The position numbers were made by a program, and so were the translations under genes. Positions 1 to 6,941 of a stretch of 10,401 nucleotides of DNA are shown one piece after another. How positions within the stretch are numbered: position 1 is the first letter of the stretch; every line of letters begins with the position of its first letter. Origin of the DNA: Bacteroidales bacterium (GTDB lineage Bacteria; Bacteroidota; Bacteroidia; Bacteroidales; VadinHA17). The stretch spans positions 1 through 10,401 of the forward strand of contig JAFGXK010000338.1 of assembly GCA_016936695.1 (NCBI GenBank). Reading direction: 5' to 3'. The notes below the pieces were generated by a model. It was given only the letters and a program-made list of their open reading frames with translations, searched no databases and had not been told where the DNA came from.

Positions 1-1402
1 GATCCTCCTTATCGTCCCCGGTTCCTCCCAACGACACCAGTTCAAGTATTCTGGTCAGATAGCCTGAAAATTCAGCCGGTGTATCTGATTTCTTAAAGAG
101 AGCTTCCATCAGAGGGGTTTTGCACAGGAAGCCGGAAGGTATCCGGAAGAGGTTTCCGGAAATAATCTCAGCTGAGATACTTCTTTCTTCATCACCCGAC
201 ACGTCGGCTACCAGAGGATGCCTCATGATATCTATGACCTCCCGGCGGCTGAAGAGGATCTCGTTTCCTTCCGCCGAAGCATAGCGCTGAAGGTTGAAGA
301 TATGCTTCACAAGGCTGTACACACTGGTCATTTTGAGCGGATAGCCCATTGTGATGTTGATATCGCCGACATCACCCGGCAGACTGGTCAGCAGGGGAAC
401 TATAAGATTCTCGTCAACCAGTATTACCGCCGTATGGTGAGCTTCTTCCGGCGGCAGCACCGGTAAAGAACCCAGGAGCTCCGGAATCAGCTTCACCTGA
501 ACGACCTCCGAAGCAGTCCCGATAATCCTTCTGGTCACCTCGCTGCCTGGTAAGGAAAGAAGTGTGTCGTACTGCCAGTCTGCCGGCATGTCGTTCCTGA
601 ACGCCTTAAGATTCCTGTTCATAAACAGTCCGGCAGAGTTGGTGTTTCCATCCCTGATGTAAGAAGTGTCGTAATCCCAGTAAAAACAGGCTTTCCCCTG
701 TTCCTGAAGTTGTTTCATAAGCGAGAGTTCGCACTTGTTCAGTGCATTGAACCCAATGAAATGAACCTTTTCCCATTTAAGGTCGTGCATTTTACCGCTG
801 CCGTAACTTTCGGTAACATCCCTCATTATCATTCCCTCATAAGCCAGTCCTGAGGAGCGCAGTACTTTTCTGAATCCGGAGTAAAGCTCCCAAAGGATCG
901 ACCATACGGTAATAAAACCGTCTTTCTGCGGCGATTGTTTTTCCGGCTCAAAATTGCGCCAGAATTGTTTTATTATCTCAGCCTGTTCAGGATCGAGATC
1001 TCCGAACTTTGCATCTATATTCCTGAAATCCTCCACATTACGGAACACCACCCTGGCGTCGGCCATATATTTGTCGACATCGTCAAAATCGTTTAGCAGC
1101 ATATCCCCCCAGAAGTAAAACTCATCAAAGCCCTCTCCCCTGCTGTTAAGACTAAGATAAACCCTGTACAGTTCAAACAACAGGACTTCATTGTCGGCGA
1201 CCGTCAGATCCGAAAAGGAACCAAAGAATTCATTCGACGTCATGGTTACGGGAGCCCATGCAGGTTTTTTCAGCAAAGCCGAATAGTATTTCAGGAAATA
1301 AAGTCCGGCCCTCCTGCTGGGAAACACCAGGCAATGCCTTCCAATGTCACCGCCGGTGCTTTCATACAGATGCTTTGCTATTCTTTCCAGAAAATATACC
1401 AT
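1..1402 (-). CDS. AddB-like PD-(D/E)XK nuclease family protein (3' end outside window)
   Basis: About 467 N-terminal residues are present and the frame is open to the left edge, so the C-terminal part is missing. The N-terminus (MVYFLERIAKHLYES, then HCLVFPSRRAGLYFLKYYSA) matches the start of Bacteroidota AddB-like proteins, whose first motif is a degenerate helicase P-loop region of the form VFPxRRAGLxF. Further family-like stretches are VHFIGFNALNKCE (about residues 205-217) and YPLKMTSVYSLV. Family knowledge: these proteins pair with an AddA-type helicase-nuclease in double-strand-break end resection, and a PD-(D/E)XK nuclease domain usually sits at the C-terminus, here off the window. The matching AddA-like helicase is encoded two genes upstream on the same strand, which supports the call. 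The ATG at 1402 was chosen because the family N-terminus begins there. An in-frame GTG at 1456 would add 18 codons made largely of an 8-bp repeat and is unlikely. No Shine-Dalgarno is visible. I see no frameshift. Confidence 0.85.
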   Translation of the reverse strand, partial: MVYFLERIAKHLYESTGGDIGRHCLVFPSRRAGLYFLKYYSALLKKPAWAPVTMTSNEFFGSFSDLTVADNEVLLFELYRVYLSLNSRGEGFDEFYFWGDMLLNDFDDVDKYMADARVVFRNVEDFRNIDAKFGDLDPEQAEIIKQFWRNFEPEKQSPQKDGFITVWSILWELYSGFRKVLRSSGLAYEGMIMRDVTESYGSGKMHDLKWEKVHFIGFNALNKCELSLMKQLQEQGKACFYWDYDTSYIRDGNTNSAGLFMNRNLKAFRNDMPADWQYDTLLSLPGSEVTRRIIGTASEVVQVKLIPELLGSLPVLPPEEAHHTAVILVDENLIVPLLTSLPGDVGDINITMGYPLKMTSVYSLVKHIFNLQRYASAEGNEILFSRREVIDIMRHPLVADVSGDEERSISAEIISGNLFRIPSGFLCKTPLMEALFKKSDTPAEFSGYLTRILELVSLGGTGDDKED

Positions 1403-1410
1403 AATATTAA

Positions 1411-1447
1411 GTCGTGCGGTAGTGCGGTCTTGCGGTCGTGCAGTCGG
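1411..1447. repeat. degenerate 8-bp tandem repeat, about 4.6 copies (consensus gtcgtgcg)
   Basis: Consecutive units on the plus strand are gtcgtgcg, gtagtgcg, gtcttgcg and gtcgtgca, then a partial gtcgg. The period of 8 is not a multiple of 3, so a coding role is unlikely. The same unit occurs in the same orientation at 8077-8113. Read along the transcribed (minus) strand, the unit is cgcacgac. Confidence 0.85.
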
Positions 1448-1460
1448 AAAAATCACATAT

Positions 1461-1474
1461 CGCCTGTCGCCTGT
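1461..1474. repeat. 7-bp direct repeat cgcctgt, two perfect copies
   Basis: Two adjacent identical heptamers lie seven bases from the stop codon of the radical SAM gene. With only two copies this could be chance, but it sits beside another short tandem repeat in the same gap. Confidence 0.6.
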
Positions 1475-1480
1475 TTTACA

Positions 1481-2446
1481 TTAAACATACAATCTGCCCT
1501 GCCCAGTATCGAGTTCTTCGAGCCGTTTTTCAATCAATCCTACAATTACGTCGGTTCGTTTCATTCCCCACATCTCTTTTGCCAGGAACCGTGGAGGAGC
1601 CTCTCCGGTGAATCGTTCAATCTGAATAGAAGGATTGAGCCGCTCAATAAACCTGATTATGAAATCAAGGTAATCCTCCCATGAAAATATCTCAAAATCA
1701 CCGGGACGCTCATTATACTCCTTTTCCATGGCAGTACCTCTGATAATCTGAAGCTGGTGAAACTTCACCCTTTTTAATGGAAGGCCCGAAATTATATCGG
1801 CTTCCCTCAGCATTTCCTCCCGTGTTTCGCCGGGCAATCCGAAGATAAAGTGGGCTCCTGTATCAAGTCCCCTCGAATAGGAAGCTTCAAGCGCCTTCAC
1901 CGCGTCGGCAAATGTATGTCCCCTGTTTATCCGAACAAGTGTCCTGTCATAACATGATTCGATTCCAAATTCAAGAAGAACGATACAATTCTCCGACAAA
2001 TCCTTCAAAAGGTCGAGTATCTCATCATTTACGCAGTCGGGGCGGGTACCAATCACCAGTCCCCTGATGTCCTTGTGGCTCAGGGCCGCGTTGTATAAAG
2101 CACGCAGGACTTCAATGGGGGCGTATGTATTTGAATAAGCCTGGAAATAAGCCAGAAATGCTTCAGCCCGACGGTAGCGGCGCCTGTGAAACTCAATTCC
2201 CTCATTTATCTGCCGGATAACCGGTTTCTCAGGAGTGCAATATGATGGATTGAAAGCCTTATTGTTGCAATAGGTGCAGCCGCCGGTACCTTTCGTGCCG
2301 TCGCGGTTGGGGCAGGTAAATCCTGCATCTATCGACACCTTCTGCATCCGTGAACCATGGTCCGACCTGAATCTGTCGCTAAAGGCGTTGAACCTTCTCG
2401 GGGATCCCCAGGGATAACTGACCGGTATATTAATATTTCCTTCCAT
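1481..2446 (-). CDS. TIGR01212-family radical SAM protein (YhcC-like)
   Basis: A 321-residue protein, close to the usual length for this family (E. coli YhcC is slightly over 300). The 4Fe-4S cluster cysteines are C45, C57 and C60 in the stretch CPNRDG...GGCTYC. This spacing, longer than the classical CxxxCxxC, is characteristic of the family. Further family-like features are AYSNTYAP after the cluster, GTRPDCV, LEFGIES, and HFIFGLPGET, the glycine-rich segment of the SAM-binding barrel. A short C-terminal domain follows. The biochemical role is not established as far as I know; relatives include Elp3-type radical SAM enzymes. The ATG abuts the stop codon of the upstream helicase (TGAATG, zero spacing), implying translational coupling in one operon. 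The downstream gene is the AddB-like protein, so this gene splits an addA-addB type pair. Confidence 0.92.
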   Translation of the reverse strand: MEGNINIPVSYPWGSPRRFNAFSDRFRSDHGSRMQKVSIDAGFTCPNRDGTKGTGGCTYCNNKAFNPSYCTPEKPVIRQINEGIEFHRRRYRRAEAFLAYFQAYSNTYAPIEVLRALYNAALSHKDIRGLVIGTRPDCVNDEILDLLKDLSENCIVLLEFGIESCYDRTLVRINRGHTFADAVKALEASYSRGLDTGAHFIFGLPGETREEMLREADIISGLPLKRVKFHQLQIIRGTAMEKEYNERPGDFEIFSWEDYLDFIIRFIERLNPSIQIERFTGEAPPRFLAKEMWGMKRTDVIVGLIEKRLEELDTGQGRLYV

Positions 2447-5400
2447 TCAGACAGTAATAATCCTGTTAACATCAACATACCATAGATACGCACCGTCAAC
2501 ATCATAGCCCATTTCCGTCAGTATCTTCCTGTAATTCCTGACCTGGCTGAGGTGAGTGCCGCTCTCCTCTCCGAACTTAAAGTCTACAAGGTATGTCTTT
2601 CCGTCCCTTATGATTACACGGTCGGGCCGGCGGGTGCCGGAATCGGGCATCAGAACCGTTGCTTCATTCAGCACAATGTTTCCCTCCCGGAACCATTCAC
2701 ATACAACCGGCTGATCGATAAGGGAATGAAGTTTCTGTATCATAGAGGGTTCATCCTGCTCAGTGAGCTCATAAGCCCTGGTCATCTTCCTGACAGCTTC
2801 CGGAATGTCACCAGCGGTTATAATCCGGCTGAACAGATCATGCATCATCCTGCCGTAAGTAATTCTCTCCCTTGCACCTGACTTGCCGGCATTGAGGTAA
2901 TCCTCCCAGTGAAGTTTCAGCTTAAGTGAGCCGGTATAGTCATTCACCGGATACTCACTGATAAATAATCCCTTTCCCGGAGAAAAAACCCTTTGAACAT
3001 CCGGAAGATTTCCAAATTCAAGAGTGCCCGTTTGAGGATCAAAGAAATTATGAAGAAACGCCGGTGATCCGTCGGGATGATTCCCGGTGAAGGCAACTGC
3101 CTCCTTTATCACCGATGCTATCCTGTTCTCATTTCTGGGTTTAGCCGGAGCAAATCCGAATATGGCACTCACAGCCCGTGTGAAAGCAACATAGAGGAGG
3201 TTTATGTTGTCAAGATAAGCGGAGAGCCGCTCATCGAAATATTGTCCTGCGAAAATGGTTTCAGAAAGTTCACTGCTGTATCTAAGAGGTACTATTCCAA
3301 GCCTGTTGAAAGGGGGTGAATCAGGCACGGCCCAGAGAATATTTGAATGAAAGGGTTTATGATCGAGATTCCATGAGAGGAACGGCAGGATCACAATTCC
3401 AAACTCAAGTCCCTTTGATTTGTGAATAGTAAGCACTCTCATTGAATCCTGACTGTCGGGAACCGCAATTGACTTTTTGATACCCTCTGTGTTCCACCAT
3501 TCCAGAAATGAGGCTATTCCGGGATTCCTTGCGGAAGCGTACCCAAGTACAATATCCTGGAAAGTGTTAAGATATGGAACATTGAATGAGAATTTGCCAA
3601 GTCCGAAAAACCCCGTTACTCTTTCTGTGATATTCCATAAAGGCTGGTTTTTAATATCATCGAGAAACTCAAGGTATCCCTCAGGAAAGTAGTTCTGTGA
3701 AAAACCAATAAGCTCTTCCCCTGGCAAAGGCACCTTTCCGGCATCTTCGGTTCCTGTAGCAAGAAGGAAATTTCTCAGCATCAAAGCCCTGGCAATCATG
3801 TCCTCCGGATTGTCGAGCGCCATCAGGACGGCAATAATGAAATTTACAACCGGTGAGTTTGACAGCAGAAGCGATTCACCCGAAACGATATTGTAGTTGT
3901 ACCTTGCTTTCTTTTCCTCGGGGCAGGAACAGCTGTAATCAAGAATTTCCTTCAGAACCACTGCTCCCTCCCGGTTATCCCTTACCAGTATGCCTATATC
4001 GGAAGAGCTGTAGCCTTTGTCCTGAATCGATTCGATCAATTCCGGAAGTTTTTTCAGGACCTCTTCCTGCCAGGTTGATTCTTCATTACTCTCAATGAAT
4101 TCAAGCCTTACATAGCCGTCGGCTTTCCTTCCCGGATCTTCCTGAATAACCTCTGAAAAAAGCTCACTGAACTCTGAAACCTGTCCGTCTGCTGACAATT
4201 CCGATTCTATCTGCCCCGGTATTATGGAAAACAGTGAATTATTAAATTTTATGATATTTGCACAGCTCCGGTAGTTGGTTTCGAGAGGCTTTGAGATGAA
4301 CCTCCTGCCGTCGACATCCCGCTTCAGGTCGCGAAGTGTGTGCCAGTCGCTGTTGCGCCACCTGTAGATCGACTGCTTGATGTCTCCAACCACAAGGTTG
4401 TCAAAGCCCTGAGCCATGCTGTTGCCCATTAGCTGCCTGAAGTTTTTCCACTGGATCACCGAAGTATCCTGAAACTCATCGATCATGAAGTTCTCAAAGG
4501 CGTTTCCCACCTTCTCATAAATGAAAGGGGCCTGGTCCTTTTCGGTTATCAGGTAGATCAGCTCCCCGGCATCAGAAAGAAGAAAAACGTTTTCATCCCT
4601 GGTGATGAGACGTACCTGGACCAAAATATCTGACAATATACCAAGTATATAGATGTATGACAGAATCACTTTTGCAGTTTTGTAACCAGCCATATTCCTG
4701 TCATAATAACCTACCATATCCCTCACGTTCTCGGCCAGTCCTGCTCCCAGAGCCTCTTCCAGGGCATGAGCAGGTTTACCGGATGACCACCGGGGAGGAT
4801 CGGCCGCCGCTGAACGGACATAAGAATTGGGGATCCTGAACTCGCCTGCTGCTGCAGCCCTTACGAATAAAGGAACACCTTTTCCCTTCTGAAAAAACAT
4901 GTCATCCGTAAGTCCGTAACTGTTAAAGATGCCGATTGCCTTCTGACCTGCCTGCTTTGTGTACGCCGTGAAGTCTGACATCAGGGCTTTCATCTCCCCT
5001 ATATAGGAAATCAGGAACTCCTTGTCGCGCAGCTTCTCCTTTTCTTCGATCGGAAGAAGTCTGAACTTTTCATTGAATAATTCTCCTGCCAGAGCCGTAA
5101 TGCTCCTCTTAAGATCCCACGACTTGCCCTCCTCGATGTTCGACCGTGCAAACATCAGCAGCCAGTTTTTAACCGTGCTGTCATTTGCTGCCGAGGCGAT
5201 CATGTTATCGACCGCCTTCGACAGTATCATGGTATGGTCGATCTCGATGTCGAAGCCTGAATGGAGACCAATATCCCGTGCAAAAGCCCTGACGATCTTC
5301 TGATAAAAACTGTCGATGGTACTGACTGAGAATCTCGAAAAATCATGAAGTATCGATGTAAGGATCTCTCCTGCCTCTTTCCTAATGGCTGTTTCGCTTT

Positions 5401-5641
5401 TCCCTGTCGAAACGGAAATATCTTCGAGGTAAGAAGAGGCGCGGCCGCCTGCAAGTTTGTCGAGCTCATTGAGGATCCGGTCTTTCATTTCGGCAGTTGC
5501 CTTATGAGTGAACGTAACTGCAAGGATTCTCCTGTAACTGAGGCGCGATTTGAACAACTTTTCGAGATAAATCCCGGTAAGCTGATGGGTTTTGCCCGAA
5601 CCCGCTGATGCGCTGTATATTGTTAACGTTCCGACGCTCAT
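2447..5641 (-). CDS. AddA/RecB-like UvrD-family helicase with C-terminal PD-(D/E)XK nuclease
   Basis: A 1064-residue superfamily 1A DNA helicase-nuclease expected to unwind and trim double-strand-break ends. Motifs visible in order: Walker A AGSGKT (13-18); motif Ia VTFTHKATAEM (42-52); Walker B MIDEFQDTS (386-394); motif III VVGDIKQSIYRWR (417-429); motif IV ETNYRS (454-459); motif V LTIHKSKGLEF (737-747); motif VI LLYVAFTRA (815-823). The C-terminal nuclease domain has the RecB-type catalytic set: H934, E993, D1007 in RPDRV, D1020-x-K1022 in VDFKFG, and Q1033/Y1037 (QVRNY). All catalytic residues appear intact. No Fe-S cysteine cluster is evident in the nuclease domain, which fits an AddA-type subunit. 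It is the first gene of an operon with the radical SAM and AddB-like genes. The ATG at 5641 lies about 7 bases from a promoter-like element, suggesting a nearly leaderless transcript. Confidence 0.95.
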   Translation of the reverse strand: MSVGTLTIYSASAGSGKTHQLTGIYLEKLFKSRLSYRRILAVTFTHKATAEMKDRILNELDKLAGGRASSYLEDISVSTGKSETAIRKEAGEILTSILHDFSRFSVSTIDSFYQKIVRAFARDIGLHSGFDIEIDHTMILSKAVDNMIASAANDSTVKNWLLMFARSNIEEGKSWDLKRSITALAGELFNEKFRLLPIEEKEKLRDKEFLISYIGEMKALMSDFTAYTKQAGQKAIGIFNSYGLTDDMFFQKGKGVPLFVRAAAAGEFRIPNSYVRSAAADPPRWSSGKPAHALEEALGAGLAENVRDMVGYYDRNMAGYKTAKVILSYIYILGILSDILVQVRLITRDENVFLLSDAGELIYLITEKDQAPFIYEKVGNAFENFMIDEFQDTSVIQWKNFRQLMGNSMAQGFDNLVVGDIKQSIYRWRNSDWHTLRDLKRDVDGRRFISKPLETNYRSCANIIKFNNSLFSIIPGQIESELSADGQVSEFSELFSEVIQEDPGRKADGYVRLEFIESNEESTWQEEVLKKLPELIESIQDKGYSSSDIGILVRDNREGAVVLKEILDYSCSCPEEKKARYNYNIVSGESLLLSNSPVVNFIIAVLMALDNPEDMIARALMLRNFLLATGTEDAGKVPLPGEELIGFSQNYFPEGYLEFLDDIKNQPLWNITERVTGFFGLGKFSFNVPYLNTFQDIVLGYASARNPGIASFLEWWNTEGIKKSIAVPDSQDSMRVLTIHKSKGLEFGIVILPFLSWNLDHKPFHSNILWAVPDSPPFNRLGIVPLRYSSELSETIFAGQYFDERLSAYLDNINLLYVAFTRAVSAIFGFAPAKPRNENRIASVIKEAVAFTGNHPDGSPAFLHNFFDPQTGTLEFGNLPDVQRVFSPGKGLFISEYPVNDYTGSLKLKLHWEDYLNAGKSGARERITYGRMMHDLFSRIITAGDIPEAVRKMTRAYELTEQDEPSMIQKLHSLIDQPVVCEWFREGNIVLNEATVLMPDSGTRRPDRVIIRDGKTYLVDFKFGEESGTHLSQVRNYRKILTEMGYDVDGAYLWYVDVNRIITV

Positions 5642-5648
5642 AACCGGA

Positions 5649-5656
5649 TAAAGTTA
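5649..5656 (-). promoter_or_regulatory. candidate -7 promoter element of the helicase operon (TAACTTTA)
   Basis: Read on the minus strand the octamer is TAACTTTA, matching the Bacteroidota -7 consensus TAnnTTTG at all but the last position. It ends 7 bases before the helicase ATG, so transcription would start at or within a base or two of the start codon. No clear -33 TTTG is visible. Confidence 0.5.
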
Positions 5657-5667
5657 GCCATTTTAAT

Positions 5668-5675
5668 TAACTTTG
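5668..5675 (+). promoter_or_regulatory. candidate -7 promoter element of mnmA (TAACTTTG)
   Basis: A perfect match to the Bacteroidota -7 consensus TAnnTTTG. Only four bases separate it from the GTG start of mnmA, so the message is predicted to be leaderless or nearly so. No convincing -33 element is seen. It forms an inverted repeat with the candidate element of the divergent helicase gene (7 of 8 positions). Confidence 0.65.
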
Positions 5676-5679
5676 CGTC

Positions 5680-6879
5680 GTGAAAAAGAAGGTGGTAATA
5701 GGATTGTCAGGAGGTGTTGACTCGAGCGTTGCAGCCTGGCTGCTGATACAGCAGGGTATGGACGTGGAAGCGCTTTTCATGAGAAACTGGCACGACACTA
5801 CAGGCTTGCTGCAGAGCGACTGTCACTGGGAAGATGATGCAATGTTCGCGGAGATGGTGGCGAAGAAATTAGGAATCCCCTATCATTTCGTCGATCTGAG
5901 CGATGCATACAGGCAAAAGGTTGTCGATTACATGTTCTCGGAGTATGAAAAAGGCCGGACTCCAAACCCTGATGTGTTGTGCAACAGGGAGATAAAGTTT
6001 GATTCCTTTGCCGATGAAGCGAGAAAGCTGGGAGCCGATTTTGTTGCTACGGGTCACTATTGCCGCAAGGAAGTACTAAATACTCCAGCAGGGAATGTTT
6101 ACAGGCTGTTGTGCGGAACTGACGGCAACAAGGACCAGAGCTATTTCCTCTGCCAGCTCAGTCAGGAACAGCTTGGTTACGCTCTCTTTCCGGCCGGGCA
6201 TCTCACAAAAAGCCAGGTAAGGTCAATTGCTGCAGATCTTATACTGCCAACAGCTACCAGGAAAGATTCCCAGGGCATCTGTTTTGTCGGGAAGGTCCAC
6301 CTTCCAACATTCCTGCAGCAAAAGCTCAAAGCAAAAAAAGGAAAGGTGATTGAAATCCCGGCATCGTTCCTCCATAGAGAATGGGAACCCGGATTTCCTG
6401 CCGGCAGCATTAACGATGATTATCTCATTGCGGCGTCGGAACCTTACCATTTCACAAGGCTTTCGGGGAAGGTTATCGGAGAACACAACGGAGCTCACTT
6501 CTATACAATCGGGCAAAGAAAAGGTATAAATATCGGCGGATACAAGGAACCACTTTTCGTCCTTGGCACCGATATATCAGAAAATATTTTGTTCATCGGA
6601 GAAGGTCAGTCGCACCCGGGACTTTACAGGAAGGGGCTTCTGGTAAAGAGTGACGAGATACACTGGATAAGAAGGGATCTGGAGATGGAGACTGGCGAGT
6701 CGAGGGAATATGATGTAAGGATAAGATACCGTCAGCCCCTTCAGAAGGCAAAGCTAAGCCGCAGGCCTGAAGGCATGTACGTGATATTCCATAAGATGCA
6801 GAGAGGAATCACTCCCGGGCAGTTTGCAGCATGGTATGATGGTGAAGAACTGATCGGATCAGGCACAATCAATGCCTGA
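5680..6879 (+). CDS. mnmA: tRNA-specific 2-thiouridylase MnmA
   Basis: A 399-residue cytoplasmic enzyme that uses ATP and a persulfide relay to put the 2-thio group on uridine 34 of the Lys, Glu and Gln tRNAs. The PP-loop GLSGGVDSS is at residues 8-16. The catalytic cysteines are C101 (in PNPDVLCNREIKF) and C201 (in DSQGICFVG), both present and in the expected context. The conserved stretch ATGHYCR starts at about residue 123, and the tRNA-binding/beta-barrel part includes FYTIGQRKGINIGG. It is somewhat longer than E. coli MnmA (about 368 residues). The GTG at 5680 is chosen because MKKKVVIGLSGGVDSS is the standard family N-terminus and no ATG lies nearby upstream. The gene stands alone on the plus strand, divergent from the helicase operon and convergent with the polyamine operon. 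Confidence 0.97.
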   Translation: MKKKVVIGLSGGVDSSVAAWLLIQQGMDVEALFMRNWHDTTGLLQSDCHWEDDAMFAEMVAKKLGIPYHFVDLSDAYRQKVVDYMFSEYEKGRTPNPDVLCNREIKFDSFADEARKLGADFVATGHYCRKEVLNTPAGNVYRLLCGTDGNKDQSYFLCQLSQEQLGYALFPAGHLTKSQVRSIAADLILPTATRKDSQGICFVGKVHLPTFLQQKLKAKKGKVIEIPASFLHREWEPGFPAGSINDDYLIAASEPYHFTRLSGKVIGEHNGAHFYTIGQRKGINIGGYKEPLFVLGTDISENILFIGEGQSHPGLYRKGLLVKSDEIHWIRRDLEMETGESREYDVRIRYRQPLQKAKLSRRPEGMYVIFHKMQRGITPGQFAAWYDGEELIGSGTINA

Positions 6880-6884
6880 AAAGC

Positions 6885-6907
6885 ATGTTATAACAATGTT
6901 ATAACAT
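6885..6907. repeat. AT-rich inverted/direct repeat between convergent genes, possible terminator
   Basis: A 10-bp perfect stem, ATGTTATAAC pairing with GTTATAACAT, closes a 3-base AAT loop. Equivalently it is two tandem copies of the 11-mer ATGTTATAACA, each containing the palindrome TGTTATAACA. It starts six bases after the mnmA stop codon and lies in the 62-base convergent spacer before the end of the decarboxylase gene. No U-tract follows the stem on either strand (the T-run for the minus strand lies before it), so it is not a standard Rho-independent terminator. A bidirectional stem terminator or 3'-end stabiliser is possible, as is a protein-binding dyad. Confidence 0.55.
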
Positions 6908-6941
6908 AGCTCAATGCCAAAAAAATAAAATTTACATTAAC

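Larger units (their letters stand above)
1403..1480. other. 78-base operon gap with two kinds of short tandem repeat
   Basis: This spacer lies between the radical SAM gene and the AddB-like gene. It holds an 8-bp degenerate tandem repeat (1411-1447) and a 7-bp unit, cgcctgt, repeated twice at 1461-1474. It contains no Shine-Dalgarno, no obvious TAnnTTTG promoter and no terminator for the minus strand, so read-through transcription from upstream is the simplest reading. Confidence 0.7.

Noticed and set aside
218..466. 82-codon plus-strand frame as a small gene
   Set aside because: It is fully antisense to the AddB-like coding region, which has a continuous frame and family motifs across this stretch.
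1411..1447. CRISPR array from the short repeats
   Set aside because: Units are 8 bases with no spacers, far from the CRISPR repeat-spacer pattern, and no cas genes are present.
1334..1684. 116-codon plus-strand frame bridging the operon gap
   Set aside because: It overlaps two minus-strand genes and the repeat array, and shows no family resemblance.
6916..6933. A/T-rich run as the U-tract of an intrinsic terminator
   Set aside because: For the minus strand the T-run comes before the hairpin rather than after it, and for the plus strand it is A-rich, so it fits a standard terminator in neither direction.
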